A stretch of DNA of 64,000 bases from Mariniblastus fucicola (GCF_008087665.1 NZ_CP042912.1:4526001-4590000); one strand, 5' to 3'. Positions 17,922-27,206 are shown, counted from the first letter of the stretch. The notes: a model not told the origin generated them from the sequence alone. Program-made: numbers and translations.

Positions 17922-20525
17922 CTAGTCGCTAATTTCATCCTTGAACTGCTGCAGCATCTCCAGCGCGGCAATGGGAGTCAGATGATTGGGTTCGAGCGTG
18001 CGGATCCGTTCAAGCAGCGGGTGGTCGGCTTCGAAAAGCGTCATCTGAATTCCACCGGATCCATTACCAGATGACTTGATGGCTTTGCGGTTTTCGTCGA
18101 CGTCATTCTTGGTTTCCAAACGGTCGAGAATCTTTTCCGCACGTCGATTGACCCATGAAGGTACTCCTGCCAAACGGGCAACATGAATTCCATAGCTCTT
18201 GTCCGCGCTGCCTGGAACGATTTTGTGAAGGAAGACAATTTTCTCTTCCCACTCGCGAACCGAAACGTTGTAGTTGCTGACGCCGCCAAGATCTGTTTCG
18301 AGCGCCGTCAACTCGTGATAGTGCGTCGCGAACAGCGAGCGGCAGCCGATCTGATCGTGCAAGTATTCGACGATCGCCCAAGCAAGAGAAACGCCATCGT
18401 AGGTGCTCGTTCCGCGACCAATTTCATCCAAAATCACAAGCGACCGACTTGTCGCGGTATTCAGGATTCTTGCCGTCTCCGTCATCTCGACCATGAATGT
18501 ACTTTGGCCACGCGAAAGCTCATCGCTGGCTCCGACCCGAGCAAAAATCTGATCAACGACGCCAATTTTGGCCGACGTCGCCGGAACAAAGCTACCAATT
18601 TGAGCCATCAACGTGATCAACGCGACCTGGCGAATGTACGTACTCTTACCCGCCATGTTGGGGCCAGTAATTAGGTGCAGGAACCCGCTCTCTTCATCAA
18701 CGTTGGTATCGTTAGGCACGAAGGCTCCCAGCGGCTGCATGATGTCGAGAACCGGATGCCGGCCAGCGACAATATTCAACGTCGAATCGGAAACCATTTC
18801 CGGGCAGCAGTAATTTTGCTCAGACGCCAACTGAGCCATACCGCAGAGCGTATCGAGAGTCGCGATGATCGCCGCGTTTGTCTTGAGTCGCGAAATCTGT
18901 GAACGCGCGAACTCACGCAAGCCGTCGAAAATTTCCAGCTCGCAAGTTGCCGCCTGCTCATCGGCAGTGAGAACTTTTTCCTCGTACTCTTTAAGTTCCG
19001 GCGTGATGTAGCGTTCCGCGTTTTTGAGCGTTTGTTTTCGAATGAAGTTGGCGGGAACTTTGTCCTTGTGGGTATTGGTGACTTCGAGGTAATAACCAAA
19101 GACTTTTGTGAATCCGACTTTCAGGCTGGGGATCCCGGTCGAGTCACAGATTGACTGTTGATAGTTCGCAATCCACTGCTTGCCGCCGGCTGCAAGTTTT
19201 CGAAGCTCATCGAGTCGACTGTCGTAGTCGTCTCGAATGAAATTGCCGTCTCGAAGATGAGGCGGACAGGCTTCGATCAAAGCCTGTTCCAATTCGGCGC
19301 GAAGTTCCGCGCAAAGATCCAACTCGGCCTCAAGGCTGTTGAGCAGTTTGCTTTTTCGGTCTGTAAGTTTGGCCTTGATGAGTGGAATCTTTCCAAGCGT
19401 TTGGCCGATCCCCGAAAGGTCTCGCGGTGACACCCGACCAGTCGCGACTTTGGCGATCAAACGCTCCAGATCAAAGATCCCCTTGAAGCACTCACGGATC
19501 TGGGAACGCAACGTTCCGTTGTCAACAAGCTCCCGGACCGCTTCGTGTCGCGAGCGGACCTGCTCGATATCAACCAACGGCGTCGTCAGCCATTGCCCGA
19601 GAAGACGGCTGCCCATCGGAGTTTGGCTGCGATCGATCACGCCAAACAGCGAACCATCACTATTTCCGGTTCGCAGCGTTTGATTGATTTCCAGAGAACG
19701 CCACGTTGCCGAATCGATTTTCACGTAGTCAGAAATGTGAAACGGGCGGATCGAGTCAACATGTTCGAGCACAGACTTCTGCGTTTCGCGCAGGTACTCA
19801 ATGACGGCTCCGGCGGCGCAAACAGCGGCTGGTCCGAAACCATCGATCGCGAACCCGTCGAGAGTTGCCACGTTCAACTGCTTGTGCAACAAGTTTTCGC
19901 AGGCTTCGTGCCCAAACGCCCAGTTCGGCCTAACGGTTCGAGCCCCCAATTCAAACGCGACAAGCAATTCATCCAAAGACTCTCCGACCTTCTCAGGCAG
20001 CAAAATCTCAGCCGGATTGAGCCGTTGCAACAGCCCCTCAAGTCCTTCTGTGGAGACGGCCGTAACCGCGAACAGGCCTGTTGAAATATCGGCCCATGCC
20101 ACACCGAACTGATCGCCTACTTTCTTGTCCAGGTAGCGGGCGGGAAACACTGCTGCGAGGTAATTGCTTTGCGTTGGATCGAGCAAGTCAGAATCCAAAA
20201 TCGTTCCTGGCGTAACTAACTGCGTAATCTCACGCTTGACCAGGCCCTTTGCTTTTTTTGGATCTTCGACCTGCTCACAAACGGCGACCCGGTGTCCTTT
20301 TTTGATCAGCTTGGCAAGGTACGAATCGAGTTGGTGATGGGGGAATCCTGCCATAGGAACCGTGTTGGCTTTGTCCCGACTGGTAAGTGTCAGCCCCAGA
20401 ACTTTGGCAGCTTTCTTCGCGTCGTCATGAAAGAGTTCATAGAAGTCGCCCATGCGAAAAAATAGCAGGGCGTCGTCACAAGCCTTCTTGGCTTCGTGGT
20501 ACTGTTTCATCATTGGAGTTGTCAT
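17922..20525 (-). CDS. mutS: DNA mismatch repair protein MutS
   Basis: An 867-residue MutS1-type protein that binds base mismatches and small loops and starts repair with MutL. The mismatch-contact motif GDFYELF is at about residue 27, where Phe and Glu insert beside the mispaired base. The C-terminal ATPase has Walker A GPNMAGKST near residue 625, the D-loop STFMVEM region and Walker B VILDEIGRGTSTYDG, followed by the FATHYHEL signal. Length is normal. The ATG at 20525 starts directly before the TPMMKQY element that is standard at the MutS N-terminus. No mutL is adjacent; the downstream neighbour is convergent. Confidence 0.98.
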   Translation of the reverse strand: MTTPMMKQYHEAKKACDDALLFFRMGDFYELFHDDAKKAAKVLGLTLTSRDKANTVPMAGFPHHQLDSYLAKLIKKGHRVAVCEQVEDPKKAKGLVKREITQLVTPGTILDSDLLDPTQSNYLAAVFPARYLDKKVGDQFGVAWADISTGLFAVTAVSTEGLEGLLQRLNPAEILLPEKVGESLDELLVAFELGARTVRPNWAFGHEACENLLHKQLNVATLDGFAIDGFGPAAVCAAGAVIEYLRETQKSVLEHVDSIRPFHISDYVKIDSATWRSLEINQTLRTGNSDGSLFGVIDRSQTPMGSRLLGQWLTTPLVDIEQVRSRHEAVRELVDNGTLRSQIRECFKGIFDLERLIAKVATGRVSPRDLSGIGQTLGKIPLIKAKLTDRKSKLLNSLEAELDLCAELRAELEQALIEACPPHLRDGNFIRDDYDSRLDELRKLAAGGKQWIANYQQSICDSTGIPSLKVGFTKVFGYYLEVTNTHKDKVPANFIRKQTLKNAERYITPELKEYEEKVLTADEQAATCELEIFDGLREFARSQISRLKTNAAIIATLDTLCGMAQLASEQNYCCPEMVSDSTLNIVAGRHPVLDIMQPLGAFVPNDTNVDEESGFLHLITGPNMAGKSTYIRQVALITLMAQIGSFVPATSAKIGVVDQIFARVGASDELSRGQSTFMVEMTETARILNTATSRSLVILDEIGRGTSTYDGVSLAWAIVEYLHDQIGCRSLFATHYHELTALETDLGGVSNYNVSVREWEEKIVFLHKIVPGSADKSYGIHVARLAGVPSWVNRRAEKILDRLETKNDVDENRKAIKSSGNGSGGIQMTLFEADHPLLERIRTLEPNHLTPIAALEMLQQFKDEISD

Positions 20526-20937
20526 GACGAAAATTTAACAATCAAGCGCGTCCGATTCGACCCTTAAACGGCGTTTAAGAGGACGAAATGGTTCAACTTT
20601 TGAAAGCAGAATTCTGATGGCAGCTCTGTGACACGAAAAACGAACGCACGGCCAACAAAGTCTACGGAAGTGTCAAAGTTTGCGGGACTGATTCCTACGG
20701 CTGTTTTGGCTAACGGGAATCTAGCTGTCGTACGACCCCAGCCCGCAAAACCCAACTCTTTTTTGCAACGCGGATGAGTAAATTTTCAGAAAGTGCAAAA
20801 TTTGAATTCTTGAGAGTTCGATACGCTTTGATATACTACTGCGGCTCTGGCTTAGTGGTGTCGAAGAGCGGCGCCATCATCTTTATGGATATCCATCCTG
20901 CCCCCTGAACCGCATCTGTGTCCTGAGGAGAAATATC
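20526..20937. other. Divergent regulatory region between mutS and the tyrosine kinase
   Basis: 412 bases with no supported gene. The plus-strand half carries a good promoter at 20810-20837 and an untranslated leader of about 95 bases ahead of the tyrosine kinase start. Confidence 0.6.
20810..20837 (+). promoter_or_regulatory. Sigma-70-like promoter of the tyrosine autokinase
   Basis: TTGAGA at 20810-20815 and TATACT at 20832-20837 are separated by 16 bases. This predicts a transcript start near 20844 and a leader of about 95 bases before the GTG start at 20938. Confidence 0.65.
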
Positions 20938-23343
20938 GTGGAACCCAACAACAACCAGATTGGCCAGTATCAGAACCCCAATCAAATGGGCTCCCCCATG
21001 GGCATGCCGCCTGTGATGATGGCTCAGGATGACGACGAAGCAGCTTTTGATTTTTGGGGAGTGCTCAACCGGCGTAAATGGTTGGTGTTCCTCGGCCTCG
21101 TTACTGGCCTCGCACTCGGTGCATTGGTTTACGCCAAAAGCGAAACGATCTACGAAAGTGTTGCCTCAGTTAAAATTGAACCTCGCAATAAACCTTCGAT
21201 CCGAAATCACAGACAAGTGGAATACGGACCAGAAGTGGCTCAAGTTGCCCACGACAAGTTGATCGTCCAACGCTTGATGGTAGAGCAATGTTTGAATGAT
21301 GACGGCGGCAAGCTGAGGCTTCTCAACTCGTTTGATGAAATTCCCAAAGACGATATTGCAGAATATGTGATCAACAATCTTGTTGTTACGCCAGACCCTG
21401 AGGCTCCGTACATTTACGAGATACGCTATACGTCGCCGGACAAGAGCGACGCTCCAACGGTTGTTAATAACCTGCTACAGACGTACGAAGAGACGTTGAT
21501 TCGTCAATACGAAACGGATAAGAACCTCTTCGTCAGTGAATTGAGAAAGTACCAGGACAACTTCAATAATCGTTTCGCTGTCGCCATCGCGGAGCGAAAG
21601 AAGTGGGACGACCAGTACGATGCCCTTCGCATCAATGGAAACAGTAACATTCACGCTGTCATGGTTGTTCAGTTGGCCAAGTCCATGCAGGCGATGCGTG
21701 AAGAACTTGGGAAACTTCAGAACGAACGAGCCAAGAACGAACGGGCAGCCGCATTGGGTCCCGCTGGCATCAGTGCCCGGATTTGGGAAATGCGAGAACA
21801 GCAACAGCTGTCTGGTGAACGATATCAGCCACAACGCGGTTCCCAAACTGCCACCCTGAGAATGAGATTACTAGAAGCAGAGGCTAATGCTGAGCTGATC
21901 CGCCAAAAGGTTGGAACGGGGCATCCGGATCACGAAGCTGCTGTCGTCAGCATTAACATTGTCAAAAAGCAGTTGGCAGAGATGGAAGAAGAAAACTCCA
22001 AAAACTCAGCAGACTTGGATATCCTTCCTGATGAAATCATTTTTGAACGAAAGACGGCGGAAATTGATCAGAGCATCAAAGACGTTTCTCGCATGCTGGC
22101 TGAGCAGGATGAACAATGGCAAATGCACAACAACGAAGCGATCAAGCTGAGCAAGATTGAGCAGGAGATCACCCGTCTGGACGAGCAACTTAAAGAGATC
22201 GGTGCTTCCCAGCGACTTGGTGCTGAGCTATTGCTACAAATCAGCCCCGACGGTGACATCTCCAATTCAAACGGCAATGATGGATACCGTTTTGAGCGAC
22301 TCGCCAACGCCCTTGAAGGGCAGGCCGTTTGGCCAAACTTGCCAATGCTGCTCGGACTCGGCGGCCTGCTTGGTTCGCTGTTCGGGTTTGGACTTGGTTG
22401 CCTCGTTGAATTGGCAGACAAGACTTTCCACAATCCGTCTGAGATCATTCGTCAACTGAACGTTCCATTGATCGGCCACGTCCCGGTCATTGGCCAAAGC
22501 AAACGTTACCTTGTTGAAGGTTCAGCCATCGAGCCAATCGTTTGTTCGTATCACCGACCGAAGTCTCAGGTTTCTGAAGCTTTCCGTGCGGTGAGAACGT
22601 CCCTGTTTTTCAATACGCAGAACCACCAGCACTCGGTAATTCAAATCACCAGCCCGACGCCTGGTGACGGTAAGTCCACGCTGGCTTCAAACCTTGCTGT
22701 CTCGATTGCTCAGTCTGGTAAACGAGTCCTTCTGGTGGACGCCGACATGCGTCGTCCGCGCCAGCACTCGACTTTCGGGATCACGTCCAAGGAAGGCTTC
22801 GCAACCGTGCTTGGCGGACAGTCACACTGGAAAGACTGCGTTTTCGAAGTCGCCGAAATCGAAGGCATGTCGATCATGCCTTGCGGCTCGAAGCCGTCAA
22901 ATCCTGCCGAGCTATGCTCGTCGCCTCAGGTTAAGGATCTGATTGACGAAATGCGAACCGAGTACGACTTCGTCATCATCGATACGCCGCCACTTCTCGC
23001 GGTTACCGATGCTTGCCCGATTGCAGCACGCGTCGACGGCGTCGTCCTTTGTATCCGGATCAAGAAAAACGTTCGTATCAGTGCTGAGCGTTCGACCGAA
23101 ATGCTTCGCAACCTTGGAGCCAACTGTCTTGGTCTGGTCGTCAACGGCGTGGGCCAACAGTCCGGCTACGGAAGCCAATACACCTACGGTGCCTACCGTG
23201 CCGGCTATAGCTACAACGGCTACGGCTATGGCTACGGCTATGGCTACGGATACGGACAAGGTGGCAAGTACTACGATGAAGATCAAAAAGGCCGCAAGGT
23301 CGATCCAAACGTGGCTCAACGAATCGAATCAAAAACGAGCTAG
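20938..23343 (+). CDS. Polysaccharide co-polymerase / tyrosine autokinase (Wzc-type)
   Basis: An 801-residue inner-membrane protein that couples a Wzz chain-length domain to a BY-kinase and would control exopolysaccharide assembly by tyrosine phosphorylation. A first membrane helix lies at about residues 47-66, a long coiled-coil periplasmic section at 70-460 and a second helix at about 466-490. The kinase has Walker A TPGDGKST (about 573-581), Walker A' VLLVDADMRRP (about 598-608) and Walker B FVIIDTPP (about 677). The C-terminus (about 741-780) is a tyrosine cluster with repeated Tyr-Gly pairs, the usual autophosphorylation tail. The start is GTG with AGGAGA eight bases before it. No glycosyltransferase or Wza gene is nearby, so its polysaccharide locus is elsewhere. 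Confidence 0.92.
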   Translation: MEPNNNQIGQYQNPNQMGSPMGMPPVMMAQDDDEAAFDFWGVLNRRKWLVFLGLVTGLALGALVYAKSETIYESVASVKIEPRNKPSIRNHRQVEYGPEVAQVAHDKLIVQRLMVEQCLNDDGGKLRLLNSFDEIPKDDIAEYVINNLVVTPDPEAPYIYEIRYTSPDKSDAPTVVNNLLQTYEETLIRQYETDKNLFVSELRKYQDNFNNRFAVAIAERKKWDDQYDALRINGNSNIHAVMVVQLAKSMQAMREELGKLQNERAKNERAAALGPAGISARIWEMREQQQLSGERYQPQRGSQTATLRMRLLEAEANAELIRQKVGTGHPDHEAAVVSINIVKKQLAEMEEENSKNSADLDILPDEIIFERKTAEIDQSIKDVSRMLAEQDEQWQMHNNEAIKLSKIEQEITRLDEQLKEIGASQRLGAELLLQISPDGDISNSNGNDGYRFERLANALEGQAVWPNLPMLLGLGGLLGSLFGFGLGCLVELADKTFHNPSEIIRQLNVPLIGHVPVIGQSKRYLVEGSAIEPIVCSYHRPKSQVSEAFRAVRTSLFFNTQNHQHSVIQITSPTPGDGKSTLASNLAVSIAQSGKRVLLVDADMRRPRQHSTFGITSKEGFATVLGGQSHWKDCVFEVAEIEGMSIMPCGSKPSNPAELCSSPQVKDLIDEMRTEYDFVIIDTPPLLAVTDACPIAARVDGVVLCIRIKKNVRISAERSTEMLRNLGANCLGLVVNGVGQQSGYGSQYTYGAYRAGYSYNGYGYGYGYGYGYGQGGKYYDEDQKGRKVDPNVAQRIESKTS

Positions 23344-23362
23344 TTTGAATCAAAATCGAGTC

Positions 23363-23414
23363 AGCCCCGCTGTCTCAAGATCACCAAGCCCTGCTTTTCA
23401 GCGGGGCTTTTTTT
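23363..23414 (+). terminator. Rho-independent terminator after the tyrosine kinase
   Basis: AGCCCCGCTG and CAGCGGGGCT form a 10-bp perfect stem around a 26-base loop, followed by seven T residues. It begins 20 bases after the stop codon. Confidence 0.85.
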
Positions 23415-23527
23415 GTGTCCACACCTGAATGCCAGCACTTTCGCTTTCAAATCCATTCGCGTTTTCATGTACTGCATGATTTGCTACCGTCGCAGCGAGT
23501 TTCGCAATTCAATTTTCAGGTATTCCC

Positions 23528-24277
23528 GTGGTGCGACTTCAATCCAGCTACCGCCTCGCATCGGTGACACTGCTCGCAGTCTTTTCGTTGAGCCTGTTTG
23601 GCTGTGCTGAAGGCCAGTTTTGGCGAACAGGCAAATATGCTCCCTGGGTTCGCAAAAAATGGGAGGCCGAAGAGCAGATCGCAGACACACTTTTTGCTCG
23701 CAAAAAACGAATGACTGAAGCTGTCGCGTCAGTTGCTGGTGGAACTGTCGAATCGCAACAGGAAGTCGCACAAAAGCTCTCCGAAGTCATCCTACGCGAC
23801 CCAATTTTGCTACTTCGTCTGCATGCGCTCAAGCTAATCACGTCCCTCGATTGCCCGAAGACCGCCGACACTCTCGCCATCGCCGCCAGCGACCCCTCCT
23901 CGGATATTCGCATCGCGACCGTTGAAGCCCTCAAGCGTATCCCTGGGCAGGACTCGATCTATCAGCTACAGGAAATCCTCGCCAACGACACCGACGACGA
24001 CGTCCGAATCGCGGCGACGCGAGCCTTGGGTAATTTTCAGGGCCAGACGTCAGTTCGAGCACTGGCTCTGGCACTCGAAGACCGAAATCCTGCGTTGCAA
24101 ATCAGCGCGACGGAGTCATTGATGCGGGCGACGGGGCAACAGTCAATCGGACGAGACGTCGCCGCCTGGCAAAACTATGTCCGGCAAGTCGCTCCTGGTG
24201 CCGACGCGCAGACGATTCCGGGCAGCAACGAAGAGCCCCAGATCGCAAAGGAACCTTCTGGCGGAACCTTCCGATAG
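23528..24277 (+). CDS. HEAT-repeat lipoprotein
   Basis: A 249-residue protein with a lipoprotein signal peptide: a hydrophobic run ending in LSLFGC, where the Cys at about residue 26 would be lipidated. From about residue 80 to 205 it contains three or four HEAT/armadillo-like helical repeats with the typical Asp-x-x-x-x-Val-Arg-x-x-Ala pattern (DPSSDIRIATVEAL, DTDDDVRIAATRAL, DRNPALQISATESL). Such repeats usually bind other proteins. The start is one of two adjacent GTG codons at 23528 and 23531; there is no good ATG. The diadenylate cyclase-like gene follows 155 bases downstream, but it seems to have its own promoter. Confidence 0.8.
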   Translation: MVRLQSSYRLASVTLLAVFSLSLFGCAEGQFWRTGKYAPWVRKKWEAEEQIADTLFARKKRMTEAVASVAGGTVESQQEVAQKLSEVILRDPILLLRLHALKLITSLDCPKTADTLAIAASDPSSDIRIATVEALKRIPGQDSIYQLQEILANDTDDDVRIAATRALGNFQGQTSVRALALALEDRNPALQISATESLMRATGQQSIGRDVAAWQNYVRQVAPGADAQTIPGSNEEPQIAKEPSGGTFR

Positions 24278-24291
24278 GCCCGCGGTTAGGT

Positions 24292-24308
24292 ATTCGTCCA
24301 CGACGAAT
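24292..24308. repeat. Short inverted repeat
   Basis: ATTCGTC and GACGAAT form a perfect 7-bp hairpin with a CAC loop, 15 bases past the HEAT-repeat gene and upstream of the next promoter. No T-tract follows, so it may be a weak terminator or a protein site. Confidence 0.35.
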
Positions 24309-24343
24309 GCGCGCGAGCTCTGACCGTTCACACTTTGGAGCGG

Positions 24344-24372
24344 TTGTAAAAAGCAGCACCCGGCTTTAAATT
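24344..24372 (+). promoter_or_regulatory. Candidate promoter of the diadenylate cyclase-like gene
   Basis: TTGTAA at 24344-24349 and TAAATT at 24367-24372 are spaced by 17 bases, about 60 bases before the ATG at 24433. Confidence 0.45.
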
Positions 24373-24432
24373 ATCGTCTCGCAGAAGTATCTGTGTGTCC
24401 GCATTGGCACCTCACCTACAGGCCGCTTACGA

Positions 24433-25389
24433 ATGTTACCCGCGAAGGAACAGAAAAACTTTTTCGCCTTCGTCGACGCCTCACAGAAACTGGCCAAAGC
24501 GACCGATTCTGACGCGCTGCTGGTCCTACTTGAGCGTGAACTCAACTGGGCTCGGCTATCCAAAAAGACGGCCAACCTCGAAGTCCTGGTCGTGGCGACC
24601 CACTCGGAACAGGTCTATCAGTCCGCGATCGAAGCCGAAGTCAAGTCGGTGTTGCTCGAATCGCCAATCATCGACCCCCGAGACCAACTGGCCCAAGCTG
24701 TTTTGGCGAGTGTCGCCGAAGCCCACATGAAAAGCGGCTCAAAACTGATCGCTCTTTTTGATTCCAGCGGTGACGGGGACGCTGTCGACACGATCACAGC
24801 ATTCAGCCTGACGGAAAAGCTGGGTCGCCTGACCGCTCGTGACCTTCGCCAACTCAAAACGAACGTCCCTTTGGAAACTCTTAAAGTCGTCGTCGACCTG
24901 GCCGTTGCGATTGGCCGGGAAGGACGTGAAGGCAAACCGATTGGCACGATGTTTGTTGTGGGCGATCATCGCAAGGTGCTGGAACAAAGCCGGCCTGGCG
25001 GTTACGACTCGGTAAAAGGATACAACCGAAAAGATCGCAGTTTGCACGACGGGAAGACTCGAGAAGGCATCAAGGAAGTCGCTCAACTCGATGGAATGTT
25101 CATCGTTTCCGCAGACGGAACCGTCGAAGCGTCGGCCCGAATCATCGACACGCCTCCGGTTGAGATTACGATGACCAAGGGCCTCGGTTCCCGCCATTTC
25201 GCAGGCGCCGCGATCAGCAAGAACACGAAAGCCATCGCAGTCGTGGTCAGCCAATCCAGTGGCACGGTGCGAATTTTTCAGGATGGAGAAGTCGTCTTGC
25301 GGATCGAACCGCTGCAACGCGCTGCCATGAAATGGAAAAAGCCCGTTCAGACTTCGGCGGTGCCTCCGGAAACTCCTCCCGAAGCGTAA
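24433..25389 (+). CDS. Diadenylate cyclase-like protein (DisA N-terminal domain family)
   Basis: A 318-residue protein whose C-terminal half resembles the DAC domain that joins two ATP molecules into the second messenger c-di-AMP. The nucleotide-binding elements are seen as LDGMFIVSADG near residue 219 (usual motif DGA) and GSRHFAGAAIS near residue 253 (usual motif RHRxA), followed by AIAVVVSQSSGTVRIFQDG, which fits the core strands of the fold. The N-terminal half (about 1-150) is a separate domain of alternating beta and alpha elements that I do not recognise. The DisA helix-hairpin-helix DNA-binding domain is absent, and there are no membrane helices as in CdaA. The Met in DGM and the changed RH motif leave activity open. 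The alpha/beta hydrolase gene starts four bases after the stop. Confidence 0.78.
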   Translation: MLPAKEQKNFFAFVDASQKLAKATDSDALLVLLERELNWARLSKKTANLEVLVVATHSEQVYQSAIEAEVKSVLLESPIIDPRDQLAQAVLASVAEAHMKSGSKLIALFDSSGDGDAVDTITAFSLTEKLGRLTARDLRQLKTNVPLETLKVVVDLAVAIGREGREGKPIGTMFVVGDHRKVLEQSRPGGYDSVKGYNRKDRSLHDGKTREGIKEVAQLDGMFIVSADGTVEASARIIDTPPVEITMTKGLGSRHFAGAAISKNTKAIAVVVSQSSGTVRIFQDGEVVLRIEPLQRAAMKWKKPVQTSAVPPETPPEA

Positions 25390-25393
25390 TACA

Positions 25394-26221
25394 ATGTCGC
25401 TTCTCTCCAAAATTGCCGATCGACTGGTCCTGCTTCCTTCGACCGATCCTGTCGATAGTGGTTCGAATCGACGCGAGGTCGTGCACTCTGCAGATGGCGT
25501 CGAAATCGAAGCCTGGGTTTCCACATGGGGCGATTTCGATGCAACACCGCCGACGCAACGACTAGTCGCGCTGAAGATTCCTGGCACAGGTGGCCGCGCA
25601 GAACGCGCTTCCGCCCATCCCTGCGATCTGATCATTGACGGCACGACGAGCCGTCGAGAAACGGAATCTCCTTTTGCGGCTGCAGAGGTCTGGACGCTAA
25701 ACCATCGAGGCTACGGCGGCAGTACCGGGCCGGCGTCGATTCAGAATTTTGTTCCGACACTGGAACGCTATTGGGAGTTTATCCGACGACGTTACCCGGA
25801 AGAGAAGAAGCTTGCGATCGGCAATAGTCTGGGCTGCATTTCTGCGTTGTACCTTTCGATTTGGAAAGACATCGACGCAATACTGCTTCGTAACCCTCCG
25901 CCAGTTGCTCGGTTGATTTCGAGTCGCCCACGCTACACGTGGTGGAACTTTGGCATGTCCAAAGTCATCGCGGACCAGATTCCCACCGAACTTTCATCGC
26001 TCACAAACGCCGCATTGGCAAAATGCCCTGCGTTGCTGTTAACGTCAGAAAAAGACCGCGTCGTTCCGATTCAATACCAAAACGAAATCAAAGACACTTA
26101 CCTTGGTGAAATAAAACAGTTCATCATCGAAGGCGCCGACCACGACGACCCAATCCCGGAACATCAGGAAGCCGAATATCTCGACGCGATCGACTGGCTT
26201 CGTGAAAAACTGATGTCGTGA
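25394..26221 (+). CDS. Alpha/beta hydrolase
   Basis: A 275-residue cytosolic hydrolase-fold protein. The nucleophile elbow is GNSLG with Ser145. The acid residue is likely the Asp of SEKDRVVP (about residue 220) and the base the His of GADHDD (about 250). The oxyanion region appears around LKIPGTGGR and NHRGYGG. There is no signal peptide. It follows the diadenylate cyclase-like gene by four bases, so the two are almost certainly translated from one mRNA; whether it acts on a related metabolite is unknown. It converges on the NAD(P)H-hydrate epimerase gene with a ten-base gap. Confidence 0.85.
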   Translation: MSLLSKIADRLVLLPSTDPVDSGSNRREVVHSADGVEIEAWVSTWGDFDATPPTQRLVALKIPGTGGRAERASAHPCDLIIDGTTSRRETESPFAAAEVWTLNHRGYGGSTGPASIQNFVPTLERYWEFIRRRYPEEKKLAIGNSLGCISALYLSIWKDIDAILLRNPPPVARLISSRPRYTWWNFGMSKVIADQIPTELSSLTNAALAKCPALLLTSEKDRVVPIQYQNEIKDTYLGEIKQFIIEGADHDDPIPEHQEAEYLDAIDWLREKLMS

Positions 26222-26231
26222 TCGTGCCACT

Positions 26232-26897
26232 CTATTGAACTCGTTCAAAAATCTGATGCGGGGCACCGATGTCGATCACGACAACCTCCCCAAGCCATGC
26301 TTTCGCTTCGAGACTGCCGAATCCGTTTTTCATCGCTACGAAAGTACACGTAACGTTTGCCTTAAACGCGAGGTTACTCTGGCCAGTGTCCCCGTCGAGT
26401 CCCGTTGGAATATCGATGGCTACCCGGATCGCTGAAAGCTCGTTTGCCGCAACGACAGCGTTGGCAAATGGGGCCCGCAATTCTCCGGTCGCTCCCGTTC
26501 CGAGCATTGCATCAATGACCAGGCAATCTGATCGCTTCGACATCGCTGACTTGAACGCGTCAACGCTCCAGTCGGAATCGCACTGAGTTATCGAAGTGTC
26601 CATCTTTTTCAAAACTTCAAAATTAACTTTCGCGTCGCCAGACAGCCCTGCAGAATCCGTTAGCAACAAGACCGCGACTTCAACGCCCGAATTCGCGAGA
26701 TGGCGAGCGATCACGAATCCGTCGCCACCGTTATTTCCGCCTCCGCAGAGGATCACGGTAGGCCGTTGCATCTTCCGTTGCAAAATCTCGCGGACGCAAC
26801 CCGCGCCGGCGTTTTCCATAAGTGCAATTCCGGGAATGCCATAATCTTCGATCGCAATTTTGTCGAACTGGCGACATTGTTGGCAACTGAGTAACAT
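26232..26897 (-). CDS. nnrE: NAD(P)H-hydrate epimerase (YjeF N-terminal domain)
   Basis: A 221-residue enzyme that interconverts the R and S forms of damaged NAD(P)H hydrate so that the dehydratase can repair both. The start MLLSCQQCRQFDKIAIEDYGIPG and the motif CGGGNNGGDGFVIARHL at about residue 57 are typical, as are VIDAMLGTGATGELR and AIDIPTGLDGDTG. The frame is open 43 codons further upstream, but that extension crosses the divergent gene and the ATG at 26897 matches the conserved N-terminus. The kinase-like dehydratase domain often fused to it is absent here. Only 44 bases separate it from the divergent zinc-ribbon gene, so the promoters must overlap. Confidence 0.93.
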   Translation of the reverse strand: MLLSCQQCRQFDKIAIEDYGIPGIALMENAGAGCVREILQRKMQRPTVILCGGGNNGGDGFVIARHLANSGVEVAVLLLTDSAGLSGDAKVNFEVLKKMDTSITQCDSDWSVDAFKSAMSKRSDCLVIDAMLGTGATGELRAPFANAVVAANELSAIRVAIDIPTGLDGDTGQSNLAFKANVTCTFVAMKNGFGSLEAKAWLGEVVVIDIGAPHQIFERVQ

Positions 26898-26941
26898 TGC
26901 GGGTGTTCTTTGGAGTGAGACGGAAAACAGACTGGACGGAA

Positions 26942-27166
26942 ATGCCAATATACGAGTATCAATGCCGAAAGTGCGAATCGGAATTCGAGTTTCTGATTGA
27001 AGGCGACGCGAAAGCCAGTTGCCCAAAATGCGAGAGCAGTAAAGTCGAGCGCCAGCTGAGCATTATCGCTGCTCCGAAAGCCGGATCGGGGTCGCAAACT
27101 TGCGGACCGCCAGTTCCCGGAGGCGGATGTGCTCTGCCGCAATGCGGTTCCGGCGGCGGTGGCTGA
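26942..27166 (+). CDS. FmdB-family zinc ribbon protein
   Basis: A 74-residue protein with the FmdB/CxxC_CxxC_SSSS pattern: MPIYEYQCRKC at the N-terminus and CPKCESSKVERQLS in the middle form a four-cysteine zinc ribbon. The tail is Gly-rich with three additional Cys residues. Family members are small regulators or chaperone-like proteins of uncertain role. The frame continues 15 codons upstream, but the ATG at 26942 has GGACGGA ahead of it and gives the conserved start. It heads a plus-strand run with the LRAT-like and asparaginase genes. Confidence 0.88.
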   Translation: MPIYEYQCRKCESEFEFLIEGDAKASCPKCESSKVERQLSIIAAPKAGSGSQTCGPPVPGGGCALPQCGSGGGG

Positions 27167-27206
27167 GGAATCTAGTCAGGAATGCGTGGTTCACGCACAA
27201 CGAAAA

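Noticed and set aside
23215-23260. Repeated six-base units as a possible CRISPR or noncoding repeat
   Set aside because: They are in-frame codons for Tyr-Gly in the autokinase tail, with no spacers.
25459-25476. GGTTCGAATCG stretch resembling a tRNA T-loop
   Set aside because: It is inside the hydrolase gene and has no acceptor or anticodon arm partners. No tRNA was found anywhere in the window.
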